A stretch of DNA of 64,000 bases from Dendrophyllia cribrosa (taxonomy: Eukaryota > Cnidaria > Anthozoa > Scleractinia > Dendrophylliidae): assembly GCA_024195265.1 (NCBI GenBank), contig JAJLRJ010000013.1, positions 20,443,021 through 20,507,020 on the forward strand. The letters run 5' to 3'. Below, one piece after another: positions 54,553 to 64,000 of the stretch. Positions within the stretch are counted from its first letter, which is position 1. Each line of letters starts with the position of its first letter. The translations under genes and the position numbers were made by a program. The notes under the pieces were generated by a model. It had not been told where the DNA came from, did not search any database, and saw nothing but the letters and a program-made list of their open reading frames with translations.

Positions 54553-55045
54553 CTATTAAAAATAAACTTCCATCAGCAAAACATAAGGTCATTATTTTAA
54601 CCCTGTTCAGAGACCGTTTTTTTTTTTTTGGTCTTCTGGGACTAGGGGGCTGATCCTGGGACCCACCCACCCATTCCCCCGCCCCAACCCGGCACCCAAA
54701 CCCCTTCCGTAACTTCAAGAATATTAAGACTAAGGCTATGAAACTTTCCAGAGTTTATAGAAGGTAAGAAACTCTCTAGATTAAGGTAGATTACATGACG
54801 TGATGACGTCATACGACGCGGGAATTGCGTCATCATTCCGAATGGCCATCATTTTAGAAAAGCGCTAAAATTGAGTCAAATGTTAAAATGATCTAAATTG
54901 TAAAAACGTTCCCAGATAAATTTTAGATAAAGGTAACTAAGCTTGGCGGGCATTAGTTAAACGCTTCTAAATATATAAACGTTCAAATTCAGCGTGGGTA
55001 CTTATTGAAACATTAAATGATATCTTAATCGTCCTCCAAACTCAC

Positions 55046-55181
55046 CTCTGTTTGGACCATGGAGATTCGGTTAGTACGAATCATTTGTACATAGTTGAAC
55101 ACATCTAAGACCTTCTTGTTTTTTGCACTCTCCAGCATAGCATCGATAACAACAAAGGCACCAGTCCTTCCTACACCAGCA
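55046..55181 (-). CDS. RPTP D1 exon 5 (P-loop)
   Basis: Completes HCSAGVGRTG and continues AFVVIDAMLESAKNKKVLDV to MVQTE. The catalytic Cys is in the previous exon and the Arg is here. Acceptor TTGTAG, donor GTGAGT. Confidence 0.93.
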
Positions 55182-55256
55182 CTACAAGAAGCAGAAAAAG
55201 ACAAAAGATGTGTCGTGGTCTATTCACTCATAGAACACTTAACGCTGGTTTTCACT

Positions 55257-55326
55257 GGCGACGGAGTCGTGGTCGGAGTCGTAGTCGGAGTCGTAGTCGT
55301 AGTCGGAGTCGTAGTCGGAGTCGTAA
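55257..55326. repeat. hexamer repeat gtcgga/gtcgta
   Basis: About eleven units in the intron between the two P-loop exons. The R-S-rich open frame over it is not a gene. Confidence 0.85.
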
Positions 55327-55881
55327 GAGCGCTTTCGACCTAGTGAAAATCGAAGTCGTACGCGGAGTCATAAGCTCGACGGAATCGGAGTCGGAAGGAT
55401 CAGAACGGTTCCGCCTTCCGATTCCGCTTATGACTCCATAATCTCCCGATTCCGTCGGTTTGAGTTTCACTAGATCATAACACTCTGTGCTTCTGATTAC
55501 AACTCCAACTCCGACTCCGTCGTTAGTGATAATCAGCCTTTAGTTTCATGGTCTTATTGTTTAAATGTTACTTTACTGGTTTTAGCCCAGTAGTCGCTTG
55601 AGTTTTGTTCTGGTATGTTCATCCGAGTTAGAGAAGCCCTGGGAAGAAGAAGAAGAATGGCAATTTTGATTTCTTAACCGCCTGTCATGAAATTAAATTT
55701 GATGAACTGTAATCCACTTCCATCCTTGCAATCCTGCACTTTGTCTTCAAACTACTGCTTCTGTTCTGCTTTATGGAATCTTTTTAATCCAAAGAAGTGT
55801 TATAATTTGGTGGCATTTGGCAATGTAGCATGAAAATTAGGTTAGCAAAATATTTTTTTTTCGGCGGGATACCGTTCCTTT

Positions 55882-56312
55882 GGCTTTGGTTAGTTTTAGG
55901 GGTGCCGCGCTATATAGCGAAAAACAACTGTATTAGAGCGCGCTAAAATAGCGAATTAACGTCGTGATCATATGGCTAATAAAATTGTCATTTTGAGAGA
56001 AAACGATGAATATTATCGAGTTTCTAAACATAGTAATTTCTCTCGAGACAGCAATTGCATGGTTGAAAGAAAAAGAAAACCTTATAAAGAGCAACTACAC
56101 ATGTACGGAATGTGACATTTTGTGTTTGAACAATTTTTGAGTAACATTTCGTTCTTTTATAACTTATCAAATTTGAATTTTTTCATTTTTGAACTTTAAT
56201 TTGTACTTTGCTGACGCAATTTGATTGACGACATTAAATTCGCTATTTTAGCGCGCGCTAATACAGTTGTTTTTCGCTAAATAGCGCGGCACCCCTAAAA
56301 GTAACCAAAGCC
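55882..56312. mobile_element. MITE with about 75-bp inverted ends
   Basis: The left end ggctttggttagttttaggg and the inverse at the right, followed by gtgccgcgct and agcgcgctaaaatagcgaat, are matched through both arms. Confidence 0.8.
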
Positions 56313-56431
56313 ATTCCTTTAATCCGGCCAAGATGTTATTGGCTGTGTAGACTATAAGGGAAAAAAGGAAAAAGGACTATAATGTCACCCAAACGATCAT
56401 ATTGGACAGACTTTTGCTAATCAATGTTTAC

Positions 56432-56586
56432 CTGCAGTGAACCAATAGAGGGCCTGCACTGTCCCTGTGTATGGCTCGCACCTTCCTTCTCAGACCGAGC
56501 ACAGCAGTCGCGTGCCGTGGAACACCTTTATCAGGCCAAACGAGGAAGTGAAACTGCTGAACTTGGCGTCTTTCCCCTGATTCATT
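56432..56586 (-). CDS. RPTP D1 exon 4 (WPD loop)
   Basis: Encodes VQQFHFLVWPDKGVPRHAT and ends LLVHC plus two bases. W-P-D is intact, so the general acid is present. Acceptor GCCAG, donor GTAAAC; ends in phase 2. Confidence 0.93.
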
Positions 56587-56844
56587 CTGGCGTTAAAATA
56601 TAACAGTGTATTCAATCAAACGCTCCTACAAGCCAACCCGTGAATACGAAACAACATTCGGACGCTCTCTTCTTCTACGCGTTTTGCTCCACGGGCCCTC
56701 CCCCACCCCATCCTCTGCGTCCAACACCCCACCCTCCCCATAGGTGAAACATGTGACCATTGCCTAACGTATTTGGAGCGGGCAAAAGTTTAGCACATGC
56801 CTGGTGCACTGTGCACTGGTCAGCGGAAAAGTTTAGAGTCGATA

Positions 56845-56990
56845 GAAGGAAGGAAGGAAGGAAGGAAGGAAGGAAGGAAGGAAGGAAGGAAGGAAGGAAG
56901 GAAGGAAGGAAGGAAGGAAGGAAGGAAGGAAGGAAGGAAGGAAGGAAGGAAGGAAGGAAGGAAGAAAGAAGGAAGGAAGGAAGGAAGGAA
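56845..56990. repeat. (GGAA)n microsatellite
   Basis: About 35 units of aagg with a few interruptions at the right end. Confidence 0.97.
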
Positions 56991-57197
56991 AGAATCAAAG
57001 GCTCCTAAGAGCCAACCCGTCAATAAAAAATGCTAACACGTAACGCAATGTTGCGGTAAGCCTATGTTTTCGCACTGACACGGTTCAATATATTTTTTTA
57101 AATTTAACGTAAGGATTTTTGACAAACGTAAAAAAAAAAAAAATACAGTACATCACTTGCATAATATTGAGTCCAAAGAAGAAAGAAAAAAAGGTCC

Positions 57198-57262
57198 CGA
57201 GCAAGACTTGAACCTCGGGCCGTCCGGCTGTCGTTCCGCGCGCCAATCCACTCGGCCATCAT
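57198..57262 (-). ncRNA. tRNA-derived sequence (SINE head or decayed tRNA)
   Basis: Read on the minus strand, TGGCCGAGTGG fits an A box and GGTTCAAGTCTTG a B box about 40 bases later, and a T-run follows. The T-stem does not pair well, so it is not a working tRNA. Confidence 0.5.
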
Positions 57263-57629
57263 GATCACTGACTTAGAATAGGATAAATTTGATTACTTCA
57301 AGGTAGATACGGGTCGAAACGCGTGTCTCGGTTGAAAAATCCTTTTAGATCGATTGTAATGTTGCATTAAAGACTTCAAATGCGAAACATCTTTAAGCTT
57401 ATTGTTGTTTATATTCGTTTACAACAAATTAGTTATTGTTATCGCTGGATTCATGCTGTTCTTGTTACGAAACGCATTCGTAACAAAGCATTATGTCACT
57501 AAGTTAACAGCTGATGGAAGGAGTGAGTGAGTGCTCATTTGCATATCTGTCTCCGTTACCGATAACCCGTTTATTACGCATGCGCGTATTCACGGGTAAA
57601 AATGGCATATTTGTCCCCGTATGTTTTAA

Positions 57630-58287
57630 AGGCCGGCACACACTAGGGGACATGTTGCGGGAACATAAAGCGAGGACAAGCCCCTTCGTGTGCACAGCAT
57701 AGGCGCATGTTGCAGCGGCAGTACGCAAGCTGGTGCACACAAAGCGGATTGAGGTATAAAAATCACAGAAATCACTGAGGGCGCCTGGGAACTGGTATAC
57801 AAGGAAAGAAAGATGGCGGACTCTATGGTTAGGAAAAGAAGCTTCTACTACTGTCAATGATGTTAATAGATGAAGAAATGTGTAATTATGTTGACCGAAA
57901 ACAATGGATACGCGAGTGGCTGAAAAGAAGAGAAGAAAAAGGAGCCTACTACACCCTTTTTTAGTTGAGCTAGCAGTAGAGGATACCCCCGAGGCCGCCA
58001 TCTTGAAAGACTGCTACTGAAGTCTCATGGGATAATCAATGGCGCGTTTTTATCGGTTCACTTCTATTTTGTAGCCGGGACAGTTTGCAAGAGCAGTGCA
58101 TACGATGCGACATCGAAATGGGCGTCATTTTGTCCCCGCTTCATGACGCACGAATTCAAACCAGTTCTGTTGCGGGGACACAATTTTGTCCCCGCAACAG
58201 AACTTTTTCGCAAAACCGGGGATGTCACACGAGGAAAACTGTCGCTGCAACATGTCCCCGCAACATGTCCCCTAGTGTGTGTCGGCC
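57630..58287. mobile_element. TTAA-flanked MITE, 658 bp
   Basis: The ends AGGCCGGCACACACTAGGGG and inverse are flanked by TTAA (57626-57629 and 58288-58291). Internal gttgcggggacat words are repeated in both orientations. Confidence 0.8.
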
Positions 58288-58483
58288 TTAACTCGTTCAA
58301 CGCTTCGCATATTCACGAGTTAAAAATTGCACAATCACTCACATGCGCATTTATAGTGGTGGCTGCCTATAATGTGTTTAACAGAATACAGTTGCGCATT
58401 CAGCTGACGGACATGGGGAAATAGTGATCATACAAGTATTCGATCCGCGCGATGTTTACTATGCTGTATGTAGATCAACTCAC

Positions 58484-58600
58484 CTCGCAAAGGACAAATG
58501 TGCGCACGGCATAGTCGGCGAACTTTTCCGTCTTGTGATTTGTAACAGTTATTTTATGGTAAGTCTCCGATTTCTCGGGCCAGTACTGATGGCATTTTGT
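58484..58600 (-). CDS. RPTP D1 exon 3
   Basis: 39 codons starting TKCHQYWPEKSETY and ending YAVRTFVLCE. Acceptor TTCAG, donor GTGAGT; phase 0. Confidence 0.9.
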
Positions 58601-58882
58601 CTGAACCATGTGAAAACAAAAATACCAAGAGTTATTTCATGTTTAATACGGGAGATTGTTGTGCTTTGGGGGAAGGAAGAAAAAAGGAGATGCACACTGG
58701 TATCTTCCACAACAATAGTGTTTTATTTCCGCAACTTTCTTTTCAAGTTGTCAGAATAAAGCTTTTTGTTGGCAGCGGGATTATTCCTTTTTTTTGCTTA
58801 ACGCCTATTGAATGCACCATATATATTGTTTAACTTGCATTTTAAGCAGTTTACACGAATTAAGAAGCGAAATTTTTCTTAC

Positions 58883-59020
58883 CCGACCATGTTCAACAAG
58901 TTTCGTCAACATGACGATGGTTGTGGCATTTTCTTGCCAAATCATTCTCCAGAAGTCTTGGTACGTTCCAGGTACTGGGCCTTGAGATGCGATGTAGGTC
59001 TTCGGAGTGCCGTCATAACC
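58883..59020 (-). CDS. RPTP D1 exon 2
   Basis: 46 codons from [15 protein letters not shown] to [11 protein letters not shown], containing [11 protein letters not shown], the most conserved helix of the family. Acceptor CCCAG, donor GTAAGA; phase 0 at both ends. Confidence 0.93.
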
Positions 59021-59296
59021 CTGGGAAATAAACAAGACGTTTTAAGGACATTTTAAATGGCGAGCTTAAATTTTTGTTGAATGCTGGTCTTTACTGGGCC
59101 AGTTGCGTTATAAGTCTTTAGTAAAAAGATTCGGAGAGGCTGGAATGAAATCATCTACATAATTATATATTGACACAGTCTTTTTCAAACTCATTAATAA
59201 TTAGGTTTGAACAAAGGAAATCAAAAACGTGACAGTGGGTTAAATAGCCAATCTAAATAGGCATGGATTTTGACGATTTCATTCCTTCTTTCTTTA

Positions 59297-59596
59297 TCAA
59301 TCGTATCAATAACAAAATTCTCGATTGTGATTGGTCATCCGCGCGCCTATTTATTACGTAATAGGCGCGCGGTCACGTGGGTGTCCAATTACAGCTGTCC
59401 AATTACAACTTTTTGTAATTGGACAGCTGTAATTGGACACCAACGTTGTGCGCGGGTCAATCAGGTGCACTTAAATGGGTTCTTTTTCTCGCTGTTTCCT
59501 CCTGCTTTCAAACTGATAGAAAATATCCTTAACGTTTTGAGTACAAAAAACTCCAAATAGCCTTTTTAATCTCGAATTTTGTTATTGATGCGATTA
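59297..59596. mobile_element. foldback element with inner palindromes
   Basis: Outer ends tcaatcgtatcaataac and inverse. Inner perfect palindromes include gcgcctatttattacgtaataggcgc and an inverted pair gtgtccaattacagctg. Confidence 0.65.
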
Positions 59597-60040
59597 ATAA
59601 GTAATTGAACTTCGTGTCGTACAATTCAGGGGTAATCGTGCTCGCAATTTCAAATCGTCCTCGCGCTACGCGCTCGGTCGATTTGAATTTACTCGCCTGA
59701 TTACTCCCGGAATTTTACTCCACTCAGTCCAATTACCATTACTTAATGATTAGATTCAGAAGCTACACCTGTACATCAAACGCTCAAAAGAATGTTTCAT
59801 TAAGTATCCAAATACTCAACAGCAGTTTAAAAAAAACTCGGTTGCGCCTCGTTTTTTCAACCCACTTCTCAGTGTTTGGAAAGGGGCAGTACGCAACTCT
59901 TACAAGGTCTTCTCTGATTTGCTGAGAAAACATTAACAATAGAAAAAACAACACAACAATGGACTCGCAATCAACTTTCATTATGATTTCACCATGACCA
60001 CCACATATAACAATTAATACAACACAAAAGAAATACGTAC

Positions 60041-60117
60041 ATGCAGATAACTGGCATTCATGTAGTTGGAGTGTTCAATGCCATCAATAAACGGTAGCGG
60101 AACACGAGAATGGTCAT
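60041..60117 (-). CDS. RPTP D1 exon 1 of those seen
   Basis: Encodes DDHSRVPLPFIDG and SNYMNASYLH. Acceptor AAG before 60117, donor GTACGT after 60041. Starts in phase 1, ends in phase 0. Confidence 0.85.
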
Positions 60118-61385
60118 CTTCAAAAACAAAACAAAACAAAACTTCAAATAATGCAAACTTTTTCCTGTAATAATAAGGGCTACATTCCCTTGTTTACCTT
60201 GCATCCTCCAACTCGTCAACACAGACATTTAATTTATATTCTTTAGTTTGTTACAATTATTATTGCGTCGACGAAGGAGACGCTTCCTAATCTTGTCGGC
60301 TAGGCGGAACGAATCGAGAAAAGTGTCGGTACCAAATCTGCGCCATCTTGAAACGTCACAATAGTATCCAGCATTCCCAACGCGTGGAAATCAGGCATCG
60401 TCCTGGGGAGCTGGGGTTCCGAAATGTCACATGTGAATAATCTATTTGTCTTGATTTAGTTTCGGATATTTTCCCGATTTTGAAATCGTACGGCTCAATA
60501 TTTCAATGCCTACTAAAAGAACGCAGTGGAAAAATTGGACGAAGGTTCTTCTCCGGACCAAGTAAGTTGTTGGGTCTCTTTGGAATCAAGCAAGAAGTTA
60601 TCGGATTTTCCTCGCTACCATTCTGGTATGTTTTGAATGTTCTATCTTGATTCTGCTGTGGTTCTCTGCCTGATTTGGGAAGCTTTCACCTAAATACCGA
60701 CGTCGTTCTTCGCGATGTTCTACGGTATGGTGCAATTCGCTGTATGTCTTGTAGCAATAATTCACTGACCGGCCGCGCCAGGCGAACGCAGATTAACTTT
60801 ACAGTGCTCGAAATTGCGCCTGTGTCGGGCGCATTTGCGACTAAAGATTTCACAGTTTTGTGACTAAAATTTGTCTAGCTAATAAAGGAATTATATTCAA
60901 CAGTCTTGTGTCTTACTTGCAACTGGTAGCTGTAATTTTATCCGAAAAATCCTGTGTCCAAGAAGTTTATCACGGGGCACTTTTTCAGGCTTTTCTCAGA
61001 AATTTCTCATTTCCGGTTCCGGTATTAGTACATGTACTGAGGAGTATGATTCCAGAATCGGAGAAATAACCGAAATGAAATCAAGACAAATATACTATTT
61101 ATATGTCGTAAAAACCTGAGACCTTTCGGAGTACACAGCACGGTAGGATTTTCCCCGATCCCACGGCGATAGCGTGAATGTTTGATGTCGGCCCGACGCT
61201 TTTGCCTGCGTGGCATATCTCGCGACATAGCCCTTTTAAACAGTGGCTGAATTAATTTATGAAACTGAGGTACTAGGTCAAGACGAGGTGCCACGGGATA
61301 AGGAGACGCACTATAATCTATGATTACTACTAGCTATAGGAAGGAAATAAACATAAAGTGCATAAAGTAGACTCACAATTAGATC
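60118..61385. other. upstream intronic DNA, no certain exon
   Basis: No exon for the phosphatase membrane segment could be supported. A 90-bp interval at 61573-61662 (minus) has a fine acceptor (CTTAGCAG) and donor (GTAAGT) with one open frame rich in R and N, and could be an exon, but has no family signature. Confidence 0.4.
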
Positions 61386-61389
61386 AACA

Positions 61390-62228
61390 GCGAAAATACT
61401 TGATCCGAGCCACAGGTAGCCCACGCTCACTATCAGATAACCGAGACGTGACCCTTGCTTTATGAGCGGTATTGTGTTACAAAGATTTGATTTATAAAGG
61501 TTTGTATGGGAACTCAACGGTTTTGCATCGAAACTTAAAAATTCGAATCGTATGTGAATAAAATTGACTTACCCTGTTGCTGTGTTGTATTCTTTGTTGT
61601 TTGCCTGCTCCTCGGGGCGATTTAACGCGATTTCGGCGAGTTATCGTTATTTGGGTGTTCCACTGCTAAGAAAAAGACAAGGCAGAACACTGATTTCCGG
61701 AGTGCCCGCCGCTCGAAGCGAGTAAATCCACCGAAATTAACCCTGATGCCACAATTCCTCCATAGAATCAAAGCAGATATGCTAAAGTTCCCTGTCAGTT
61801 CACTCGCAACGCAATGTCATCAAAAATGCGTTCCCTGCGAAACATTTGTTTCGAATGAGCTTCGCTTCGGAATATTCGAAATTTGCGCGTAAAGTGTCGC
61901 GTGGACACATTCACCGTTCGCCCGATATGTCGGGTAAAAAAATCTAGCCTGACGAGGATAGTCAGCAGCCAGTTGTCGACAAGTGACGTCATTTTCCCGC
62001 CAAAAACGGTTAAAATTGAAAAAACAAAAAACATACGATTGTTTGGAATTCAAATGTTTGTCGTCTTGCAAAGTTTAAGCTCCCTCACTGAAGGCATTCA
62101 AAAGTTGTTCCTGGGCTGCCGAATTCTTGAGCCACCTGGCCCGGCGTGTAATTTATAAATCAAATCTTTGTAACACAATACCGCTCATAAAGCAGGGGTC
62201 ACGTCCCGGTTATCTGATAGTGAGCTTG
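61390..62228. mobile_element. inverted-repeat element
   Basis: 61400-61500 and 62155-62225 are inverse copies (ataccgctcataaagca; gttatctgatagtgagc). Between them lies a fragment of MITE family E (61983-62040, gtgacgtcattttcccgcc). Confidence 0.65.
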
Positions 62229-62354
62229 GGCCGCCTGTGTCCGAGGGTATACAAAGTAGAAAGCACAGCAAGGAGAGAACGGACAGTTTAAACCGTTTGG
62301 TCAATTTAAATGAACTTTCCAGCAGATTCTAACTCTTTCAAGGTACAAGAAAGT

Positions 62355-62685
62355 CCATGAAGTAGGAGGTGGAGTAAATGAGGGGGTGGGGGGGAGTAAA
62401 TAAGGAGGGAGTGAATAAGTGGGGGGGGGGGGGCAGCAAAGTAAATAAGTGGGAGGTGGAGTGAATATGTGGGAGGGGAAGCAGAGTAAATAAGTGGAGG
62501 GCGATTCCCGAAGTGAATAAGGGGGCGGGGCCAGAGTAATTAAGTGGGGAAGTGAATAAGTGTAGGGCAGAGTGAGTAAGTGGGGGGGGGGGGGGGGGGG
62601 GGGGGTGGGAGGGGATGCAAAGTGAATAAGTGCGGGGCGGATTGAATAAGTGGAGGGAATGAGTAAATAAGTAAGGGTTATTGAC
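62355..62685. repeat. G-rich minisatellite
   Basis: Variable units of the form gtaaataagtgggagg with long G runs (62580-62604). Confidence 0.9.
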
Positions 62686-62697
62686 CAGGAGCGAGGG

Positions 62698-63781
62698 GAT
62701 ATGTGATATATTCTCCTCGTGGCCTACCCGAGGGCGTAGCCCGAGGGAACGCCACGAGGGGAATATATCACATATCCCCGAGGGACTGGTCAATAACATG
62801 CTTATTTTCCACCTTGTGAGGTTTTCTACAACAAAGAAACTATTAATTTTTCGGAGAGTAACATTCCGTTTAATACAAATGCAAAAAAGCATGATTCCGC
62901 AAGGCCGCATTGGGATCACGGCACATTACGAAACGAGACGGTAAACATGTTTTGCTTTTGTCAAATTTCCATTGAGCACGTTGCTTCGTTATGAGTAGAA
63001 GGAGAGAGAGAGAAGAAAATGTTTGAACAATACTCGTGGATTCGCCATGGCCCAACTGCCCACCTTCATCTTTCGAAGATCAATGGAGTGGTTGCGGTGT
63101 GTTTTGCAAGGGAAAGGGGAGAGGCTGTACCTTTCCAAACAAGCTCAGTGATTGGTTAACGAAACAATAGGTTAAACAACAGAAACAATAGCCCTAGACC
63201 TAAACACAATAGAAGCTACAGTACTACGGGGCCAATAAAAATAGAGGTCTGGAAGAGCTACAGTACTACTCGGGGAAAGCGGCAGAAACATATTCAGGTT
63301 CAAGCGTAAAACGAGGCGTCATACATTATTGAAGACCCGAAACCTGAATCGAGGTACGATACCATCAAATAATGTTATTAACATTTCGCTTTTTGGTCGC
63401 GACCGGCAAGTTAATTACGTAGAAATATGATTAATGAAGTTGTCTTTTTTTGTAAACAAAAAATATTGACCGATGCTAGAGCGTTTTACTTGTTACGCCC
63501 TATTTTGTCTTCCCGTTTGTGTTATTCTATTATGAGGGGAATACGTCGAGGGGACTAAGGCGAGGGGAATATGTCGAGGGGAATATGTTGGGGGGAATAT
63601 GTTGAGGGGAATATATAATCCTTTGTTTTGCTATTGTTATCAGCTATTGTTTTCAGCCCCGCCTTTCCCCTGTTACAATCAAAGCCGCACCCAGCTTTTT
63701 TAGACACTGTAATGAACGGGGTTATGTGATATATTCCCCTGAAAAGAACAAAGAAAACCGAGCTAGGTGGAAAATAAGTAG
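62698..63781. mobile_element. inverted-repeat element between two G-rich minisatellites
   Basis: The ends share gatatgtgatatattcccc and cttattttccacc in opposite orientation (62700-62830 and 63720-63781). The left end itself folds around gagggcgtagcccgaggg. The interior has no gene I can recognise. Confidence 0.55.
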
Positions 63782-64000
63782 GAGACAGAGTTTATAAGGG
63801 GGCAGGGGACGGAGTAAATCAATGGGGGATACGTGTGGGGGAGGAGTAAATAAGTTGGGAGTGAGTGGAGTAAATATGTGGGGGGCAGAGTGAATAAGAG
63901 GGGAAGAAAGTGAATGTGGGGAGCGGAGTGAATAAGTGGATGGGCAGAGTAAATAAGTGTGGGGTGGAGAGGGTGGAGTGAATAAGTGGGAGGACAAAGT
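63782..64000. repeat. G-rich minisatellite, runs off the window
   Basis: Same kind of unit as 62355-62685 (gagtgaataagtgg). Confidence 0.85.

Larger units (their letters stand above)
48331..60117 (-). other. receptor-type protein tyrosine phosphatase gene (alpha/epsilon-like), partial, 12 exons
   Basis: Twelve GT-AG exons on the minus strand encode, in unbroken phase, most of a tandem D1-D2 phosphatase pair. D1 has WPD (56432 exon) and HC-S-A-G-V-G-R-T-G (56432/55046 junction). D2 keeps CSNGVGRSG but has WAD instead of WPD. The phrases AFVVIDAML in D1 and TFCAILSIIERLK in D2 are most like the R4 (PTPRA/PTPRE) class, which dephosphorylate Src-family and other membrane kinases. The extracellular and membrane exons (right of 60117) and the last D2 exon (left of 48331) were not found, so both ends are missing or outside what I can recognise. 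The introns carry many repeats. Confidence 0.85.

Noticed and set aside
56675..57036. Frames rich in SFLP or EGRK
   Set aside because: Translation of a (GGAA)n microsatellite.
57198..57262. Functional tRNA gene
   Set aside because: A and B boxes are visible but the T-stem does not pair and no acceptor stem forms; listed only as tRNA-derived.
62338..62919. 193-codon proline-rich frame on the minus strand
   Set aside because: Most of it is a translation of the G-rich minisatellite.

Overview
The window is eukaryotic nuclear DNA, most likely from a cnidarian such as a stony coral or sea anemone. Host coding DNA is sparse and split by GT-AG introns, and the flanks are AT-rich and crowded with MITEs, LINE tails, minisatellites and degenerate long repeats. 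The taxon is inferred from the gene types and the style of the mobile elements; no species can be named from the sequence.

The centre (15409-35455, 20,047 bp) is a nearly complete Maverick/Polinton, a virus-like DNA transposon. It is flanked by a perfect 6-bp target duplication (TTATTG) and has terminal inverted repeats of about 943 bp that differ at only a handful of bases, so the insertion looks recent. Leftward from 20127 runs a protein-primed family B DNA polymerase, split by one in-frame TAG. Rightward from 20164 are small HTH-like and hypothetical genes, a candidate ssDNA-binding protein, a block of duplicated hairpins and an (EP)n protein. A leftward block holds a 2TM protein, a collagen/tail-fibre-like protein broken into two frames, and the A32/FtsK-like packaging ATPase. 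The rightward virion block holds a PPxY protein, minor capsid, basic core protein, major capsid, a hydrophobic structural protein, adenain-like protease, DUF5679-like Zn peptide, phospholipase A2 and chromodomain integrase. At the right end a VLTF3-like late transcription factor and an acidic coiled-coil protein run leftward.

The most unusual observation concerns protease, PLA2 and integrase. The first two have no ATG, and the only in-frame integrase ATG lies inside the PLA2 gene. Each lies in the -1 frame of the gene before it. Each junction carries a canonical slippery heptamer in the correct phase (A AAA AAG, G GGA AAC, A AAA AAC), a 6-7 nt spacer and a hairpin. The element therefore appears to use retrovirus-like programmed -1 frameshifting three times, giving a structural-protease fusion and a Zn-PLA2-integrase triple fusion. 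Most of the other genes instead start at a TAAAATG or TAAAAATG motif, recalling poxvirus late promoters and fitting the VLTF3-like gene.

The left host flank (1-15402) is made of degenerate multi-kilobase repeat units carrying nested MITEs. The right flank holds LINE 3-prime ends, a 5.9-kb transposon with long inverted arms and a broken transposase-like gene, and (48331-60117, minus strand) twelve exons of a receptor-type protein tyrosine phosphatase of the alpha/epsilon kind with tandem D1 and D2 domains. Its introns carry minisatellites, piggyBac-like MITEs and other foldback elements. The last 4 kb hold further inverted-repeat elements and G-rich minisatellites.
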